The position numbers and the translations under genes are program-made. A DNA stretch of 64,000 bases from Bugulina stolonifera (Eukaryota; Bryozoa; Gymnolaemata; Cheilostomatida; Bugulidae). The notes under the pieces were generated by a model. It was given only the letters and a program-made list of their open reading frames with translations. It did no database searches and was not told the origin of the DNA. Position 1 is the stretch's first letter, and each line of letters starts with the position of its first letter. The stretch spans positions 16,055,001 to 16,119,000 of the forward strand of contig OW285196.1 of NCBI GenBank assembly GCA_935421135.1. The letters are read 5' to 3'. Below are positions 11,369 through 25,264 of this stretch, piece by piece.

Positions 11369-14300
11369 GTACATATACCATCAATTCTATCATCAGTGTC
11401 TGTTACTAACTGATAATGTATGGTAAATGTACATATATGATCAATTCTATCATCAGTGTCTGTTACTAACTGATAATGTATGGTAAATGTACATATATGA
11501 TCAATTCTGTCATCAGTGTCTGTTACTAACTGATAATGTATGGTAAATGTACATATATGATCAATTCTATCATCAGTGCCTGTTACTAACTGATAATGTA
11601 TGGTAAATGTACATATATGATCAATTCTATCATCAGTGTCTGTTACTAACTGATAATGTATGGTAAATGTACATATATGATCAATTCTATCATCAGTGTC
11701 TGTTACTAACTGATAATGTATGGTAAATGTACATATATGATCAATTCTGTCATCAGTGTCTGTTACTAACTGATAATGTATGGTAAATGTACATATATGA
11801 TCAATTCTATCATCAGTGTCTGTTACTAACTGATAATGTATGGTAAATGTACATATATGATCAATTCTATCATCAGTGTCTGTTACTAACTGATAATGTA
11901 TGGTAAATGTACATATATGATCAATTCTATCATCAGTGTCTGTTACTAACTGATAATGTATGGTAAATGTACATATATGATCAATTCTATCATCAGTGTC
12001 TGTTACTAACTGATAATGTATGGTAAATGTACATATATGATCAATTCTATCATCAGTGCCTGTTACTAACTGATAATGTATGGTAAATGTACATATATGA
12101 TCAATTCTATCATCAGTGCCTGTTACTAACTGATAATGTATGGTAAATGTACATATATGATCAATTCTATCATCAGTATCTGTTACTAACTGATAATGTA
12201 TGGTAAATGTACATATATGATCAATTCTATCATCAGTGCCTGTTACTAACTGATAATGTATGGTAAATGTACATATATGATCAATTCTATCATCAGTGTC
12301 TGTTACTAACTGATAATGTATGGTAAATGTACATATATGATCAATTCTATCATCAGTGCCTGTTACTAACTGATAATGTATGGTAAATGTACATATATGA
12401 TCAATTCTATCATCAGTGTCTGTTACTAACTGATAATGTATGGTAAATGTACATATATGATCAATTCTATCATCAGTGCCTGTTACTAACTGATAATGTA
12501 TGGTAAATGTACATATATGATCAATTCTATCATCAGTGTCTGTTACTAACTGATAATGTATGGTAAATGTACATATATGATCAATTCTATCATCAGTGCC
12601 TGTTACTAACTGATAATGTATGGTAAATGTACATATATGATCAATTCTATCATCAGTGTCTGTTACTAACTGATAATGTATGGTAAATGTACATATATGA
12701 TCAATTCTATCATCAGTGTCTGTTACTAACTGATAATGTATGGTAAATGTACATATATGATCAATTCTATCATCAGTGCCTGTTACTAACTGATAATGTA
12801 TGGTAAATGTACATATATGATCAATTCTATCATCAGTGTCTGTTACTAACTGATAATGTATGGTAAATGTACATATATGATCAATTCTATCATCAGTGCC
12901 TGTTACTAACTGATAATGTATGGTAAATGTACATATATGATCAATTCTATCATCAGTGTCTGTTACTAACTGATAATGTATGGTAAATGTACATATATGA
13001 TCAATTCTATCATCAGTGCCTGTTACTAACTGATAATGTATGGTAAATGTACATATATGATCAATTCTATCATCAGTGCCTGTTACTAACTGATAATGTA
13101 TGGTAAATGTACATATATGATCAATTCTATCATCAGTGTCTGTTACTAACTGATAATGTATGGTAAATGTACATATATGATCAATTCTATCATCAGTGTC
13201 TGTTACTAACTGATAATGTATGGTAAATGTACATATATGATCAATTCTATCATCAGTGCCTGTTACTAACTGATAATGTATGGTAAATGTACATATATGA
13301 TCAATTCTATCATCAGTGCCTGTTACTAACTGATAATGTATGGTAAATGTACATATATGATCAATTCTGTCATCAGTGTCTGTTACTAACTGATAATGTA
13401 TGGTAAATGTACATATATGATCAATTCTATCATCAGTGCCTGTTACTAACTGATAATGTATGGTAAATGTACATATATGATCAATTCTGTCATCAGTGCC
13501 TGTTACTAACTGATAATGTATGGTAAATGTACATATATGATCAATTCTATCATCAGTGCCTGTTACTAACTGATAATGTATGGTAAATGTACATATATGA
13601 TCAATTCTATCATCAGTGCCTGTTACTAACTGATAATGTATGGTAAATGTACATATATGATCAATTCTGTCATCAGTGTCTGTTACTAACTGATAATGTA
13701 TGGTAAATGTACATATATGATCAATTCTATCATCAGTGTCTGTTACTAACTGATAATGTATGGTAAATGTACATATATGATCAATTCTATCATCAGTGTC
13801 TGTTACTAACTGATAATGTATGGTAAATGTACATATATGATCAATTCTATCATCAGTGTCTGTTACTAACTGATAATGTATGGTAAATGTACATATATGA
13901 TCAATTCTATCATCAGTGTCTGTTACTAACTGATAATGTATGGTAAATGTACATATATGATCAATTCTATCATCAGTGTCTGTTACTAACTGATAATGTA
14001 TGGTAAATGTACATATATGATCAATTCTATCATCAGTGTCTGTTACTAACTGATAATGTATGGTAAATGTACATATATGATCAATTCTATCATCAGTGTC
14101 TGTTACTAACTGATAATGTATGGTAAATGTACATATATGATCAATTCTATCATCAGTGTCTGTTACTAACTGATAATGTATGGTAAATGTACATATATGA
14201 TCAATTCTATCATCAGTTAGTGTTACTAACTGATAATGTATGGTAAATGTACATATATGATCAATTCTATCATCAGTGCCTGTTACTAACTGATAATGTA

Positions 14301-17300
14301 TGGTAAATGTACATATATGATCAATTCTATCATCAGTGCCTGTTACTAACTGATAATGTATGGTAAATGTACATATATGATCAATTCTATCATCAGTGTC
14401 TGTTACTAACTGATAATGTATGGTAAATGTACATATATGATCAATTCTATCATCAGTGTCTGTTACTAACTGATATGAATGGTAAATGTACATATATGAT
14501 CAATTCTATCATCAGTGCCTGTTACTAACTGATAATGTATGGTAAATGTACATATATGATCAATTCTATCATCAGTGTCTGTTACTAACTGATAATGTAT
14601 GGTAAATGTACATATATGATCAATTCTATCATCAGTGTCTGTTACTAACTGATAATGTATGGTAAATGTACATATATGATCAATTCTATCATCAGTGTCT
14701 GTTACTAACTGATAATGTATGGTAAATGTACATATATGATCAATTCTATCATCAGTGTCTGTTACTAACTGATAATGTATGGTAAATGTACATATATGAT
14801 CAATTCTATCATCAGTGTCTGTTACTAACTGATAATGTATGGTAAATGTACATATATGATCAATTCTATCATCAGTGTCTGTTACTAACTGATAATGTAT
14901 GGTAAATGTACATATATGATCAATTCTATCATCAGTGTCTGTTACTAACTGATAATGTATGGTAAATGTACATAATATGATCAATTCTATCATCAGTGTC
15001 TGTTACTAACTGATAATGTATGGTAAATGTACATATATGATCAATTCTATCATCAGTGTCTGTTACTAACTGATAATGTATGGTAAATGTACATATATGA
15101 TCAATTCTATCATCAGTGTCTGTTACTAACTGATAATGTATGGTAAATGTACATATACCATCAATTCTATCATCAGTGTCTGTTACTAACTGATAATGTA
15201 TGGTAAATGTACATATACCATCAATTCTATCATCAGTGTCTGTTACTAACTGATAATGTATGGTAAATGTACATATATGATCAATTCTATCATCAGTGCC
15301 TGTTACTAACTGATAATGTATGGTAAATGTACATATATGATCAATTCTATCATCAGTGTCTGTTACTAACTGATAATGTATGGTAAATGTACATATATGA
15401 TCAATTCTATCATCAGTGTCTGTTACTAACTGATAATGTATGGTAAATGTACATATATGATCAATTCTATCATCAGTGTCTGTTACTAACTGATAATGTA
15501 TGGTAAATGTACATATATGATCAATTCTATCATCAGTGTCTGTTACTAACTGATAATGTATGGTAAATGTACATATATGATCAATTCTATCATCAGTGTC
15601 TGTTACTAACTGATAATGTATGGTAAATGTACATATATGATCAATTCTATCATCAGTGCCTGTTACTAACTGATAATGTATGGTAAATGTACATATATGA
15701 TCAATTCTATCATCAGTGCCTGTTACTAACTGATAATGTATGGTAAATGTACATATATGATCAATTCTATCATCAGTATCTGTTACTAACTGATAATGTA
15801 TGGTAAATGTACATATATGATCAATTCTATCATCAGTATCTGTTACTAACTGATAATGTATGGTAAATGTACATATATGATCAATTCTATCATCAGTATC
15901 TGTTACTAACTGATAATGTATGGTAAATGTACATATATGATCAATTCTATCATCAGTGTCTGTTACTAACTGATAATGTATGGTAAATGTACATATATGA
16001 TCAATTCTATCATCAGTGTCTGTTACTAACTGATAATGTATGGTAAATGTACATATATGATCAATTCTATCATCAGTGCCTGTTACTAACTGATAATGTA
16101 TGGTAAATGTACATATATGATCAATTCTATCATCAGTGTCTGTTACTAACTGATAATGTATGGTAAATGTACATATATGATCAATTCTATCATCAGTGCC
16201 TGTTACTAACTGATAATGTATGGTAAATGTACATATATGATCAATTCTATCATCAGTATCTGTTACTAACTGATAATGTATGGTAAATGTACATATATGA
16301 TCAATTCTATCATCAGTGTCTGTTACTAACTGATAATGTATGGTAAATGTACATATATGATCAATTCTATCATCAGTATCTGTTACTAACTGATAATGTA
16401 TGGTAAATGTACATATATGATCAATTCTATCATCAGTATCTGTTACTAACTGATAATGTATGGTAAATGTACATATATGATCAATTCTATCATCAGTGTC
16501 TGTTACTAACTGATAATGTATGGTAAATGTACATATATGATCAATTCTATCATCAGTGTCTGTTACTAACTGATAATGTATGGTAAATGTACATATATGA
16601 TCAATTCTATCATCAGTATCTGTTACTAACTGATAATGTATGGTAAATGTACATATATGATCAATTCTATCATCAGTGTCTGTTACTAACTGATAATGTA
16701 TGGTAAATGTACATATATGATCAATTCTATCATCAGTGTCTGTTACTAACTGATAATGTATGGTAAATGTACATATATGATCAATTCTATCATCAGTGCC
16801 TGTTACTAACTGATAATGTATGGTAAATGTACATATACCATCAATTCTATCATCAGTGCCTGTTACTAACTGATAATGTATGGTAAATGTACATATATGA
16901 TCAATTCTATCATCAGTGTCTGTTACTAACTGATAATGTATGGTAAATGTACATATATGATCAATTCTATCATCAGTATCTGTTACTAACTGATAATGTA
17001 TGGTAAATGTACATATATGATCAATTCTATCATCAGTGTCTGTTACTAACTGATAATGTATGGTAAATGTACATATATGATCAATTCTATCATCAGTGTC
17101 TGTTACTAACTGATAATGTATGGTAAATGTACATATATGATCAATTCTATCATCAGTGTCTGTTACTAACTGATAATGTATGGTAAATGTACATATATGA
17201 TCAATTCTATCATCAGTGTCTGTTACTAACTGATAATGTATGGTAAATGTACATATATGATCAATTCTATCATCAGTATCTGTTACTAACTGATAATGTA

Positions 17301-17487
17301 TGGTAAATGTACATATATGATCAATTCTATCATCAGTGTCTGTTACTAACTGATAATGTATGGTAAATGTACATATATGATCAATTCTATCATCAGTGTC
17401 TGTTACTAACTGATAATGTATGGTAAATGTACATATATGATCAATTCTATCATCAGTGCCTGTTACTAACTGATAATGTATGGTAAA
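11369..17487. repeat. 60-bp satellite, about 102 copies
   Basis: The unit includes TGTTACTAACTGATAATGTA and GATCAATTCTATCATCAGTG. Spacing is exactly 60 bases apart from a 1-base loss near 14475 and a 1-base gain near 14974. Variation is confined to a few columns: GTC/GCC/ATC at one site, TCTA/TCTG at another, and ATATGA/ATACCA at a third. The minus strand is open for over 1,000 codons as a 20-residue repeat, broken at the two indels. I treat this as non-coding satellite: there is no intron, start context or flanking gene structure, and the frame is a direct consequence of the period. Confidence 0.93.
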
Positions 17488-18608
17488 TAAAACTAAACTC
17501 ATACTCAAACTGAGCCGTAGACATTGTGGAGGGAAGAGGACAACTTCCATACAGTACACGCACACATAATAAATCCTTATACACTATATACAGCATAATA
17601 TGCTGTTCAGGTGCCTATGGTACCCAGTCTACAGTATAGGCCTACTACTGTCTCTCTATCAGTAACTATAAAATGATGTAAACGTTTGATATAAAGACAC
17701 AGATCAATAAATAATCAGACTATTTAATACATGTTTAATATATTTATACTAAATAATAATAGTGTATATTATACTGAGTGTGATATTCAAACAACTATCT
17801 AGTGTAGATAATACAAGTAAGTGGACTGGCTAGTGTTATATGTCATGTGGTATACAATATATTATATTACTATATTATGAACACGGTATGTATTTAGTAT
17901 GTTGTGAGGATGTTGGTGTGTACATAATAGTGTACATAGTAGTGTACATGTGTACATAGTAGTGTACATAATAGTGTACATAGTAGTGTACATAGTAGTG
18001 TACATGTGTACATAGTAGTGTACATACATACATGTAAGTAACATACAGCAATATGTAACACACAGACAGTGCACTATAATATAGGCCTACACAGTACAAG
18101 CAGCTCAATATAATATTTACATGTACAGTCTAGAGTCTAGACTCTAGAGTGATGACCATGCATTATATACAACTCAGTGGTGTGCCCATTGTATGCAATA
18201 TATACAATATTATAGTAGTTGTTATGTAGGACAATAATGACTGTAAACATTAGGCTCAGGATCACTGGGAACTGACAGCTGAGGAGAGCTGAGGAGAGCA
18301 GGGGGGCTGCGCTGCATTAGTTATACTTATAACATTACATTGGTTGTAGCGTATAATATATTACATAGTGACACACATCATGTACAATATCACACCAAAA
18401 GTGAGAGCTGCATGCCAACGCATAGACACAGACTGCAATGAGACTACACAGAGACATCTGATGACAGGTTGGCTAACGCTTGACGCCTGCTGTGTTGAAG
18501 AGATCACTCAGTGCAGTGTTCCACACCCCAGAGGGGCTGTAAGAGTTGGAATCTTCTAGATAAAATACTACTTAGCCTATGTCTAGGATATCTCACTAAT
18601 CACTGATT
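17488..18608. other. Spacer between two satellites
   Basis: This is AT-rich DNA with a TAGTGTACATAG-type repeat at about 17,920-18,025. No exon could be defended. A short plus-strand open frame at 18,368-18,559 has no recognisable features. Confidence 0.55.
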
Positions 18609-20193
18609 GCAGTTAACGTGTGATGCAGTTAACGTGTGATGCAGTTAACGTGTGATGCAGTTAACGTGTGATGCAGTTAACGTGTGATGCAGTTAACGTG
18701 TGATGCAGTTAACGTGTGATGCAGTTAACGTGTGATGCAGTTAACGTGTGATGCAGTTAACGTGTGATGCAGTTAACGTGTGATGCAGTTAACGTGTGAT
18801 GCAGTTAACGTGTGATGCAGTTAACGTGTGATGCAGTTAACGTGTGATGCAGTTAACGTGTGATGCAGTTAACGTGTGATGCAGTTAACGTGTGATGCAG
18901 TTAACGTGTGATGCAGTTAACGTGTGATGCAGTTAACGTGTGATGCAGTTAACGTGTGATGCAGTTAACGTGTGATGCAGTTAACGTGTGATGCAGTTAA
19001 CGTGTGATGCAGTTAACGTGTGATGCAGTTAACGTGTGATGCAGTTAACGTGTGATGCAGTTAACGTGTGATGCAGTTAACGTGTGATGCAGTTAACGTG
19101 TGATGCAGTTAACGTGTGATGCAGTTAACGTGTGATGCAGTTAACGTGTGATGCAGTTAACGTGTGATGCAGTTAACGTGTGATGCAGTTAACGTGTGAT
19201 GCAGTTAACGTGTGATGCAGTTAACGTGTGATGCAGTTAACGTGTGATGCAGTTAACGTGTGATGCAGTTAACGTGTGATGCAGTTAACGTGTGATGCAG
19301 TTAACGTGTGATGCAGTTAACGTGTGATGCAGTTAACGTGTGATGCAGTTAACGTGTGATGCAGTTAACGTGTGATGCAGTTAACGTGTGATGCAGTTAA
19401 CGTGTGATGCAGTTAACGTGTGATGCAGTTAACGTGTGATGCAGTTAACGTGTGATGCAGTTAACGTGTGATGCAGTTAACGTGTGATGCAGTTAACGTG
19501 TGATGCAGTTAACGTGTGATGCAGTTAACGTGTGATGCAGTTAACGTGTGATGCAGTTAACGTGTGATGCAGTTAACGTGTGATGCAGTTAACGTGTGAT
19601 GCAGTTAACGTGTGATGCAGTTAACGTGTGATGCAGTTAACGTGTGATGCAGTTAACGTGTGATGCAGTTAACGTGTGATGCAGTTAACGTGTGATGCAG
19701 TTAACGTGTGATGCAGTTAACGTGTGATGCAGTTAACGTGTGATGCAGTTAACGTGTGATGCAGTTAACGTGTGATGCAGTTAACGTGTGATGCAGTTAA
19801 CGTGTGATGCAGTTAACGTGTGATGCAGTTAACGTGTGATGCAGTTAACGTGTGATGCAGTTAACGTGTGATGCAGTTAACGTGTGATGCAGTTAACGTG
19901 TGATGCAGTTAACGTGTGATGCAGTTAACGTGTGATGCAGTTAACGTGTGATGCAGTTAACGTGTGATGCAGTTAACGTGTGATGCAGTTAACGTGTGAT
20001 GCAGTTAACGTGTGATGCAGTTAACGTGTGATGCAGTTAACGTGTGATGCAGTTAACGTGTGATGCAGTTAACGTGTGATGCAGTTAACGTGTGATGCAG
20101 TTAACGTGTGATGCAGTTAACGTGTGATGCAGTTAACATGTGATGCAGTTAACATGTGATGCAGTTAACATGTGATTGCAGTTAACATGTGAT
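18609..20193. repeat. 16-bp satellite, 99 copies, almost perfect
   Basis: The unit is GCAGTTAACGTGTGAT. It repeats 98 times at exact 16-base spacing (18609-20176), then an extra T and one final copy. Copies 1-95 look identical. The last four have AACATG in place of AACGTG, a single CpG to CpA change. This indicates very recent expansion or strong homogenisation. The copy number may be affected by assembly. Confidence 0.95.
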
Positions 20194-20282
20194 GCGAATG
20201 TGAGAGGTCAACACACCAAACGAATGCCAGTCTTTTCACCAAAGATGATCGCACAGCAGCTCGTCATGTCAGAATTTTCGCT

Positions 20283-20321
20283 AACATGCAAAGAAACATG
20301 CAAAGAAACATGCAAAGAAAG
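20283..20321. repeat. 12-bp tandem repeat, 3 copies
   Basis: AACATGCAAAGA is repeated three times just downstream of the 16-bp satellite. Confidence 0.85.
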
Positions 20322-20407
20322 TAATAAGAAAAATTTTTGATACGATGTACATCGTTTAGTCCAGTCTTGAATATAGGAGGTGCTATTAGACTAGTGCTAT
20401 CACGGTA

Positions 20408-20692
20408 TCAATAGTAACTACATGTACTACAGTATCAACAGTAACTACTACAGTATCAACAGTAACTACTACAGCATCAACAGTAACTACTACAGTATCA
20501 ACAGTAACTACTACAGTATCAACAGTAACTACTACAGTATCAACAGTAACTACTACAGCATCAACAGTAACTACTACAGTATAAACAGTAACTACTACAG
20601 TATCAACAGTAACCACCATAGTATCAACAGCAACTACTACAGTATTGACAGTAACTACTACAGTATTGACAGTAACTACTACAGTATCAACA
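20408..20692. repeat. 21-bp minisatellite, about 13 copies
   Basis: The unit AGTAACTACTACAGTATCAAC varies at T/C and A/G sites, and two late copies have TTGACAG. Reading frames stay open because 21 is a multiple of three. Confidence 0.9.
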
Positions 20693-22238
20693 GGCTGTCA
20701 GTAGTCTGCTTACTGTCTTATTTTATATGTATTATTTTGCCCCTCATAACAAAGCGGAAGCATATAGAAATCATTCTGGTAATATATAATTATGTATTTA
20801 CTACTTACATGTATATATTATATTATTGTGAAAACACATTTATTTGTAGTAATGTGCAATGATGCACACTTTACACTTGTATAATAATATATAGCACAGT
20901 TGTAGATAAAATACAATTATATAGACAAACAGTGAAACTAACCGTCTTATTTGAATATCTAATAATCAATAATAATAATAATAATATGCATGATTGTTTG
21001 TTGGGTAAAAAGCAGGTGAGATTGATGATTATTTGTATATACACTGTATTAATAGATATCTATATAGGAGTATATATTATGTAGTCTATTATACCCCCAC
21101 ACATGCACATAATATAATACAATACATGTGCTATATAATAAAGTATTATAGGTCTACAATATACACTAAAAGAGGTATAATAACTACACTTTATAGAAAA
21201 TACTACATGCAATGTAAAATAACATGACTATGTTATAATGATGTTACTTTTATTGCAAATAATTTATTAAAGAGCTGTGATGGGGTTTGGGGTTTGGTTT
21301 CCACTGCTAAAGTAAATAGCCCATCATCCATAGATCTGAACATGCATACCACTGACTTTAATGGGTTATTCCCCAGTAATACAAACTCTGTGCAATGAGA
21401 ATTCTATTATGACTGTATGAAGATATGTCTAGTCAGAGTGACAGAGTTGGATATGTAGGCACTCAGAGTTGTGTAGTATCATAGTATAGTAACTCACCTG
21501 ATGAAACTCCCACCACAAGTAGCGTACATGTATATTCCTCTAGCAGAGAGGTAGGTGGCTAGAGAACATGCCAGCACCTGCCAATGTTAACTGTTCAGCA
21601 TACTGTAAACACAGAGTATCAATACTAGAGGATGACACTGACTAAAATCTATAATCCCATTGTAAGGTTGGCATATGACACATGAGTTCATTTGCCCCTT
21701 ACCTTAGCTAACATCTATATCGCTACAGTGTATATATTGTATAATGTAATATCTATTGTCTTCCCATCAATAGCCCAATTCATATATCTATTTCTAGTAT
21801 GCATATACCAATACCGTGTGAACATACATGTACATACCATAATACCACCAAATACACGAACTCCTCATATATTCACTTTCAATGGGCCAGCATCAGCTGC
21901 AGAGCAATGTTATTTTACTATTCACTACGCTCTACTCTGTGATGAAAGGGGGGTCTCCATCCTTGTCTTCAAAATAACGTCCAAGAGACCAACCCAATAT
22001 CTCACCATCTCTCCTGGATAAAACAAATATGTAACGTAACGTAACTACAGCAGTGCAATGAAGGAGCCATCTCTGTATACAAACAACCCTTTCTCCAGTT
22101 GTATTGTGTTTTACTGGTGTGATTATCCAGTATGAGAAGATCAACATAGGGTCAATACTCATTCCAAATGGCCTTTGGCTATTCTAGCTACTCATTGTTA
22201 TATTATATTGCATCAATAAGTTTGCTTTTATATTTTCT
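20693..22238. other. Region with one possible minus-strand exon
   Basis: Most of this stretch is AT-rich with no clear gene. On the minus strand, 21577-21498 reads as a possible exon: acceptor TTGGCAG, 26 open codons (starting VLACSLATYL), then donor AG|GTGAGT. No partner exon in a matching phase was found. A second minus-strand open frame ending at 21932 (RDGEILGWSLGRYFEDKD) may be a terminal exon, but the two cannot be combined in this order. Both are weak candidates for pieces of a gene or pseudogene. Confidence 0.3.
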
Positions 22239-22246
22239 ACCAAAAC

Positions 22247-22828
22247 CATAGATATAATATAAACACTAGATAGGACACCCTGTGTTAATGCTCCAATGCT
22301 CTTTGTCCTACTAAATTATGGAAAATCCCCACGACGTAACGTAATCTCACCATGATACTTGCAGCCTGCAATCATGATTCACACTATATATTATAATGGT
22401 GTACTGCAGAATAAACTAGCACCACTTTGGTTTAAATCAAGCCCTGCTGCCGTAATATCTGTAACCTGGCAAATTGATGTCTGCATACCACATTACCACA
22501 TAACAAGCTATCAAATGGTACTAAATACTAACTATTTACCCTGTCTAAAAGGGCTAAAAAGTGCTAATGTAAACCTACTATACAATATGCACGTTTCAAT
22601 AGAGCACTGCACAGTAGTTACGCTGTTTCCAAAGTCCTTGTGTTTTGACATATTAATGTTCTGCAAATTTATTACCATGAAAACATCTGTCAAGTGAGGC
22701 TAATGTTCATTGCCACCTCCCCAAAAGTAATTAATTTGTTCAAATATTTGAAATTATATTTGTGCCAAGTATAAAAATTGGAGCTGCATGCTGTTTTGCC
22801 AATAGCTAAACATGTGCTGACCATGTTA
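22247..22828. repeat. Left terminal inverted repeat of the 2.09 kb transposon
   Basis: This arm pairs with 23740-24333. Shared landmarks include CCCCACGACGTAACGTAATC near 22328 and GGAGCTGCATGCTGTTTTGC near 22781. An apparent open frame here is repeated in the other arm and is probably not coding. Confidence 0.9.
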
Positions 22829-23001
22829 CAGTATATCTACAAAATGTAGTGCCACAGATAATTGCAAAACAATGTTTATGTTCTCCAGCAATGTAATTAT
22901 TAGTTTCTCCAACAATTTGATTATAAAAATAATTATAAAACTGGTATTGTAGGTGAATGTTATCCTTGCTAAATGTTGTTGTACATAATTATTCTACTCA
23001 G

Positions 23002-23358
23002 CTACTGTCGCAGGTTTCCTATATCGCCCACTTTAGATGTTTCATGATGTATGCGAATAGTGCAGTACCTGCTGATAACTGTTTTTATAAGAGAGGTGCT
23101 ATGGCTAGCACATGAAAGTCGCTGGGGAATGTTATTTGTGGCAGCATAGGAGAGCGTTCTGATAACAGTTTTCTTATGTATTAGCTTACACATTCCTTCA
23201 GCTTGCAATATCTGTCTGATAGATTTCTCAGCAACCTGGCAGAGTTCAGTGACAATAGGGTTGGGGTTGCATTACAGCATTGCAGGTGATTTCCAAGTTT
23301 TAAAAGTTATTACCTTTGTAGTAGATGTTGATGCTGACTCATAATCTTGCTTATCCAT
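23002..23358 (-). CDS. Small two-exon gene inside the 2.09 kb transposon, 92 residues
   Basis: Exon 1 is 23358-23314: ATG plus 14 codons, beginning MDKQDYESAS, ending at AAG|GTAATA. Exon 2 is 23235-23002, starting after CTGCCAG and ending at TAG. The intron is 78 bp and the phase is 0 on both sides. The product is basic, with a His-containing C-terminal part (TIRIHHETSK). I do not recognise a domain. It could be a remnant or accessory gene of the mobile element, for example a transposase fragment, or a captured host sequence. Its position between the inverted repeats ties it to the element. The start codon was chosen as the only ATG giving a phase-consistent splice. Confidence 0.5.
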
Positions 23359-23629
23359 GGTTCAAAATTTAGCAAATCCTACATAGTCTCCCAAGACCTA
23401 ACAAACTTTCTAATAGGTAGAACATATATAGACTAATACGTCATGTATGTGTAAAAGCTAAATGCAAAGTGAAACATCACTGGAGTATGGAGTATCTACA
23501 CACTGTAAGGCTGCCTGCTGTGAGCATGGGCAGTATTATTTTATATCCATGGGCTGATATGACATGTTTAAATCATGCCACAATATTTTAATATAATACA
23601 GTGTCAATAAACTAAGCTATGTTACTTAC

Positions 23630-23735
23630 TTTGTTACTCAGCTATGTTACTCAGCTATGTTACTCACTATGTTACTCACTATGTTACTATGTTACTCAGC
23701 TATGTTACTCACTATGTTACTCAGCTATGTTACTT
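23630..23735. repeat. Short CTATGTTACT repeat inside the transposon
   Basis: Irregular copies of TATGTTACTCAGC and TATGTTACTCAC sit just inside the right inverted repeat. Confidence 0.8.
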
Positions 23736-23739
23736 ACTT

Positions 23740-24333
23740 TAACATGGTCAGCACATGTTTAGCTATTGGCAAAACAGCATGCAGCTCCAATTTTTATACT
23801 TAGGACAAATATAATTTCAAATATGTGAAAAAATTAATTACTTTTGGGGAGGTGGCAATGAACATTAGCCTCACTTGACAGATTTTTTCATGGTAATAAA
23901 TTTGCAGAACATTAATATGTCAAAACACAAGGACTTTGGAAACAGTTTTATAATTAAAGCAGCCTAATTACTGTGCAGTGCTCTATTGAAACATGCATGT
24001 AGTAGGTTTACATTAGCACTTTTTAGCCGTTTTAGACAGGGTAAATAGGTAGTGTTTAGTACCATTTGATAGCTTGTTATGTGGTAATGTGCTATGCAGA
24101 CATCAATTTGCCAGGTTACAGATATTATGACAGCAGGGCTTGATTTAAACCAAAGTGGTGCTAGTTTATTCTGCAGTACACCATTATAATATATAGTGTG
24201 AATCATGATTGCAGGCTGCAAGTATCATGGTGAGATTACGTTACGTCGTGGGGATTTTCCATAATTTAGTAGGACAAAGAGCATTGGAGCATTAACACAG
24301 GGTGTCCTATCTAGTGTTTATATTATATCTATG
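23740..24333. repeat. Right terminal inverted repeat of the 2.09 kb transposon
   Basis: This is the inverted partner of 22247-22828. It is about 12 bases longer because of small indels. Confidence 0.9.
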
Positions 24334-24341
24334 ACCAAAAC

Positions 24342-25264
24342 CCATGAAAGCATGTAAAACACAATATATTCTACTGTCTATTTTATTTTTACTATGTACT
24401 ACAGTGATATGCTTCATGTAAACAAATATATAGTAGCACATGTACACTGTACATTGTACACTATATGTTCGTAAAATTACTGTATATCTTTATTGTAATA
24501 ACATTCAGTGTCATTAAGTATACAGTACTATGTAGGTATAGCTGTATTCCTCCTACCCATATGCATTATACATATTATCATATTATAATATTATATGCTG
24601 TAATAACATTATATACAAGTACAATAATAGATGAGAAGATACATTGTCAAGTCAGCACTCAGTTTAATGACAATAACGATGATAGCTACATATTGTACAA
24701 TGTATAACAATAAGTAATAGTGAGTATTAGCTGTGGTCAAAGTTGGGGGGAGGGGGCACCATCCCCCACCATAAATTTCAGGGGTCCCTCAAACTGATAG
24801 ACCCCCTACAGATTACTATTATAATAAAATGTGGCGTCATTTATTTTGCTTGTTTCATAGCAACGAAGTTTTCTCTTAAAATTTTAAGATCTTGGATTTT
24901 GCACCATTTCAGTGTCTAATTTTGATAAAGTTTCCAATTTTCGGGTGGGTGTTCAGGCGACTCTCCTCTGCAAAAAAAACCGTTAAGTGATTATGTATGC
25001 TACCATAGAGACCTCACCTACCTACCTCCCTACCTCTTTTCTTAGATTTTGGCCACTGAGTATTAGTCTAGTCTAGTCTAGTTGAGCTGATACAAATACA
25101 AACCACCAGGTCTTGCCAAAAACAACATCTGAATCCATTGACATTGCTCTGGCTAGCACTAAAGTAAAGCCTTTGCTCAGCTTTTTAGAAGCTTTATTCT
25201 AAGCAGATAAATTCATGGCAACAGTACACTCTGGTGTTCCAATGCCCATATTAGGATTAGATTG
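24342..25264. other. Spacer without visible gene
   Basis: AT-rich DNA containing a G-rich then C-rich patch near 24,744-24,770. No exon was supported. Confidence 0.55.

Larger units (their letters stand above)
22239..24341. mobile_element. 2.09 kb transposon with about 590-bp inverted termini and 8-bp target duplication
   Basis: The element runs 22247-24333 and starts CATAGATATA. The left arm (22247-22828) is matched in inverted orientation by the right arm (23740-24333), roughly 95% by eye. The 8-bp sequence ACCAAAAC flanks both sides (22239-22246 and 24334-24341), as expected for a target site duplication. The 911-bp middle carries a two-exon minus-strand gene. Eight-base duplications are typical of hAT and P-like DNA transposons. 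The CA terminus fits loosely, but no full transposase is present, so the superfamily is open and the element looks non-autonomous. Confidence 0.88.

Noticed and set aside
11332..17565. Very long minus-strand open frames across the 60-bp satellite
   Set aside because: A 60-base period keeps a frame open automatically. There is no gene structure around it and no codon-level constraint: the main variable column gives Asp/Gly changes.
18609..20193. CRISPR-like regular repeat array
   Set aside because: Units are contiguous with no spacers, and the genome is animal. The same applies to the other arrays in the window.
22359..22697. Open frame in the left arm of the 2.09 kb transposon, matched by a similar frame at 23964-24221
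   Set aside because: Both are the same inverted repeat read in opposite directions. The frames diverge and end at different points, as expected for non-coding arms.
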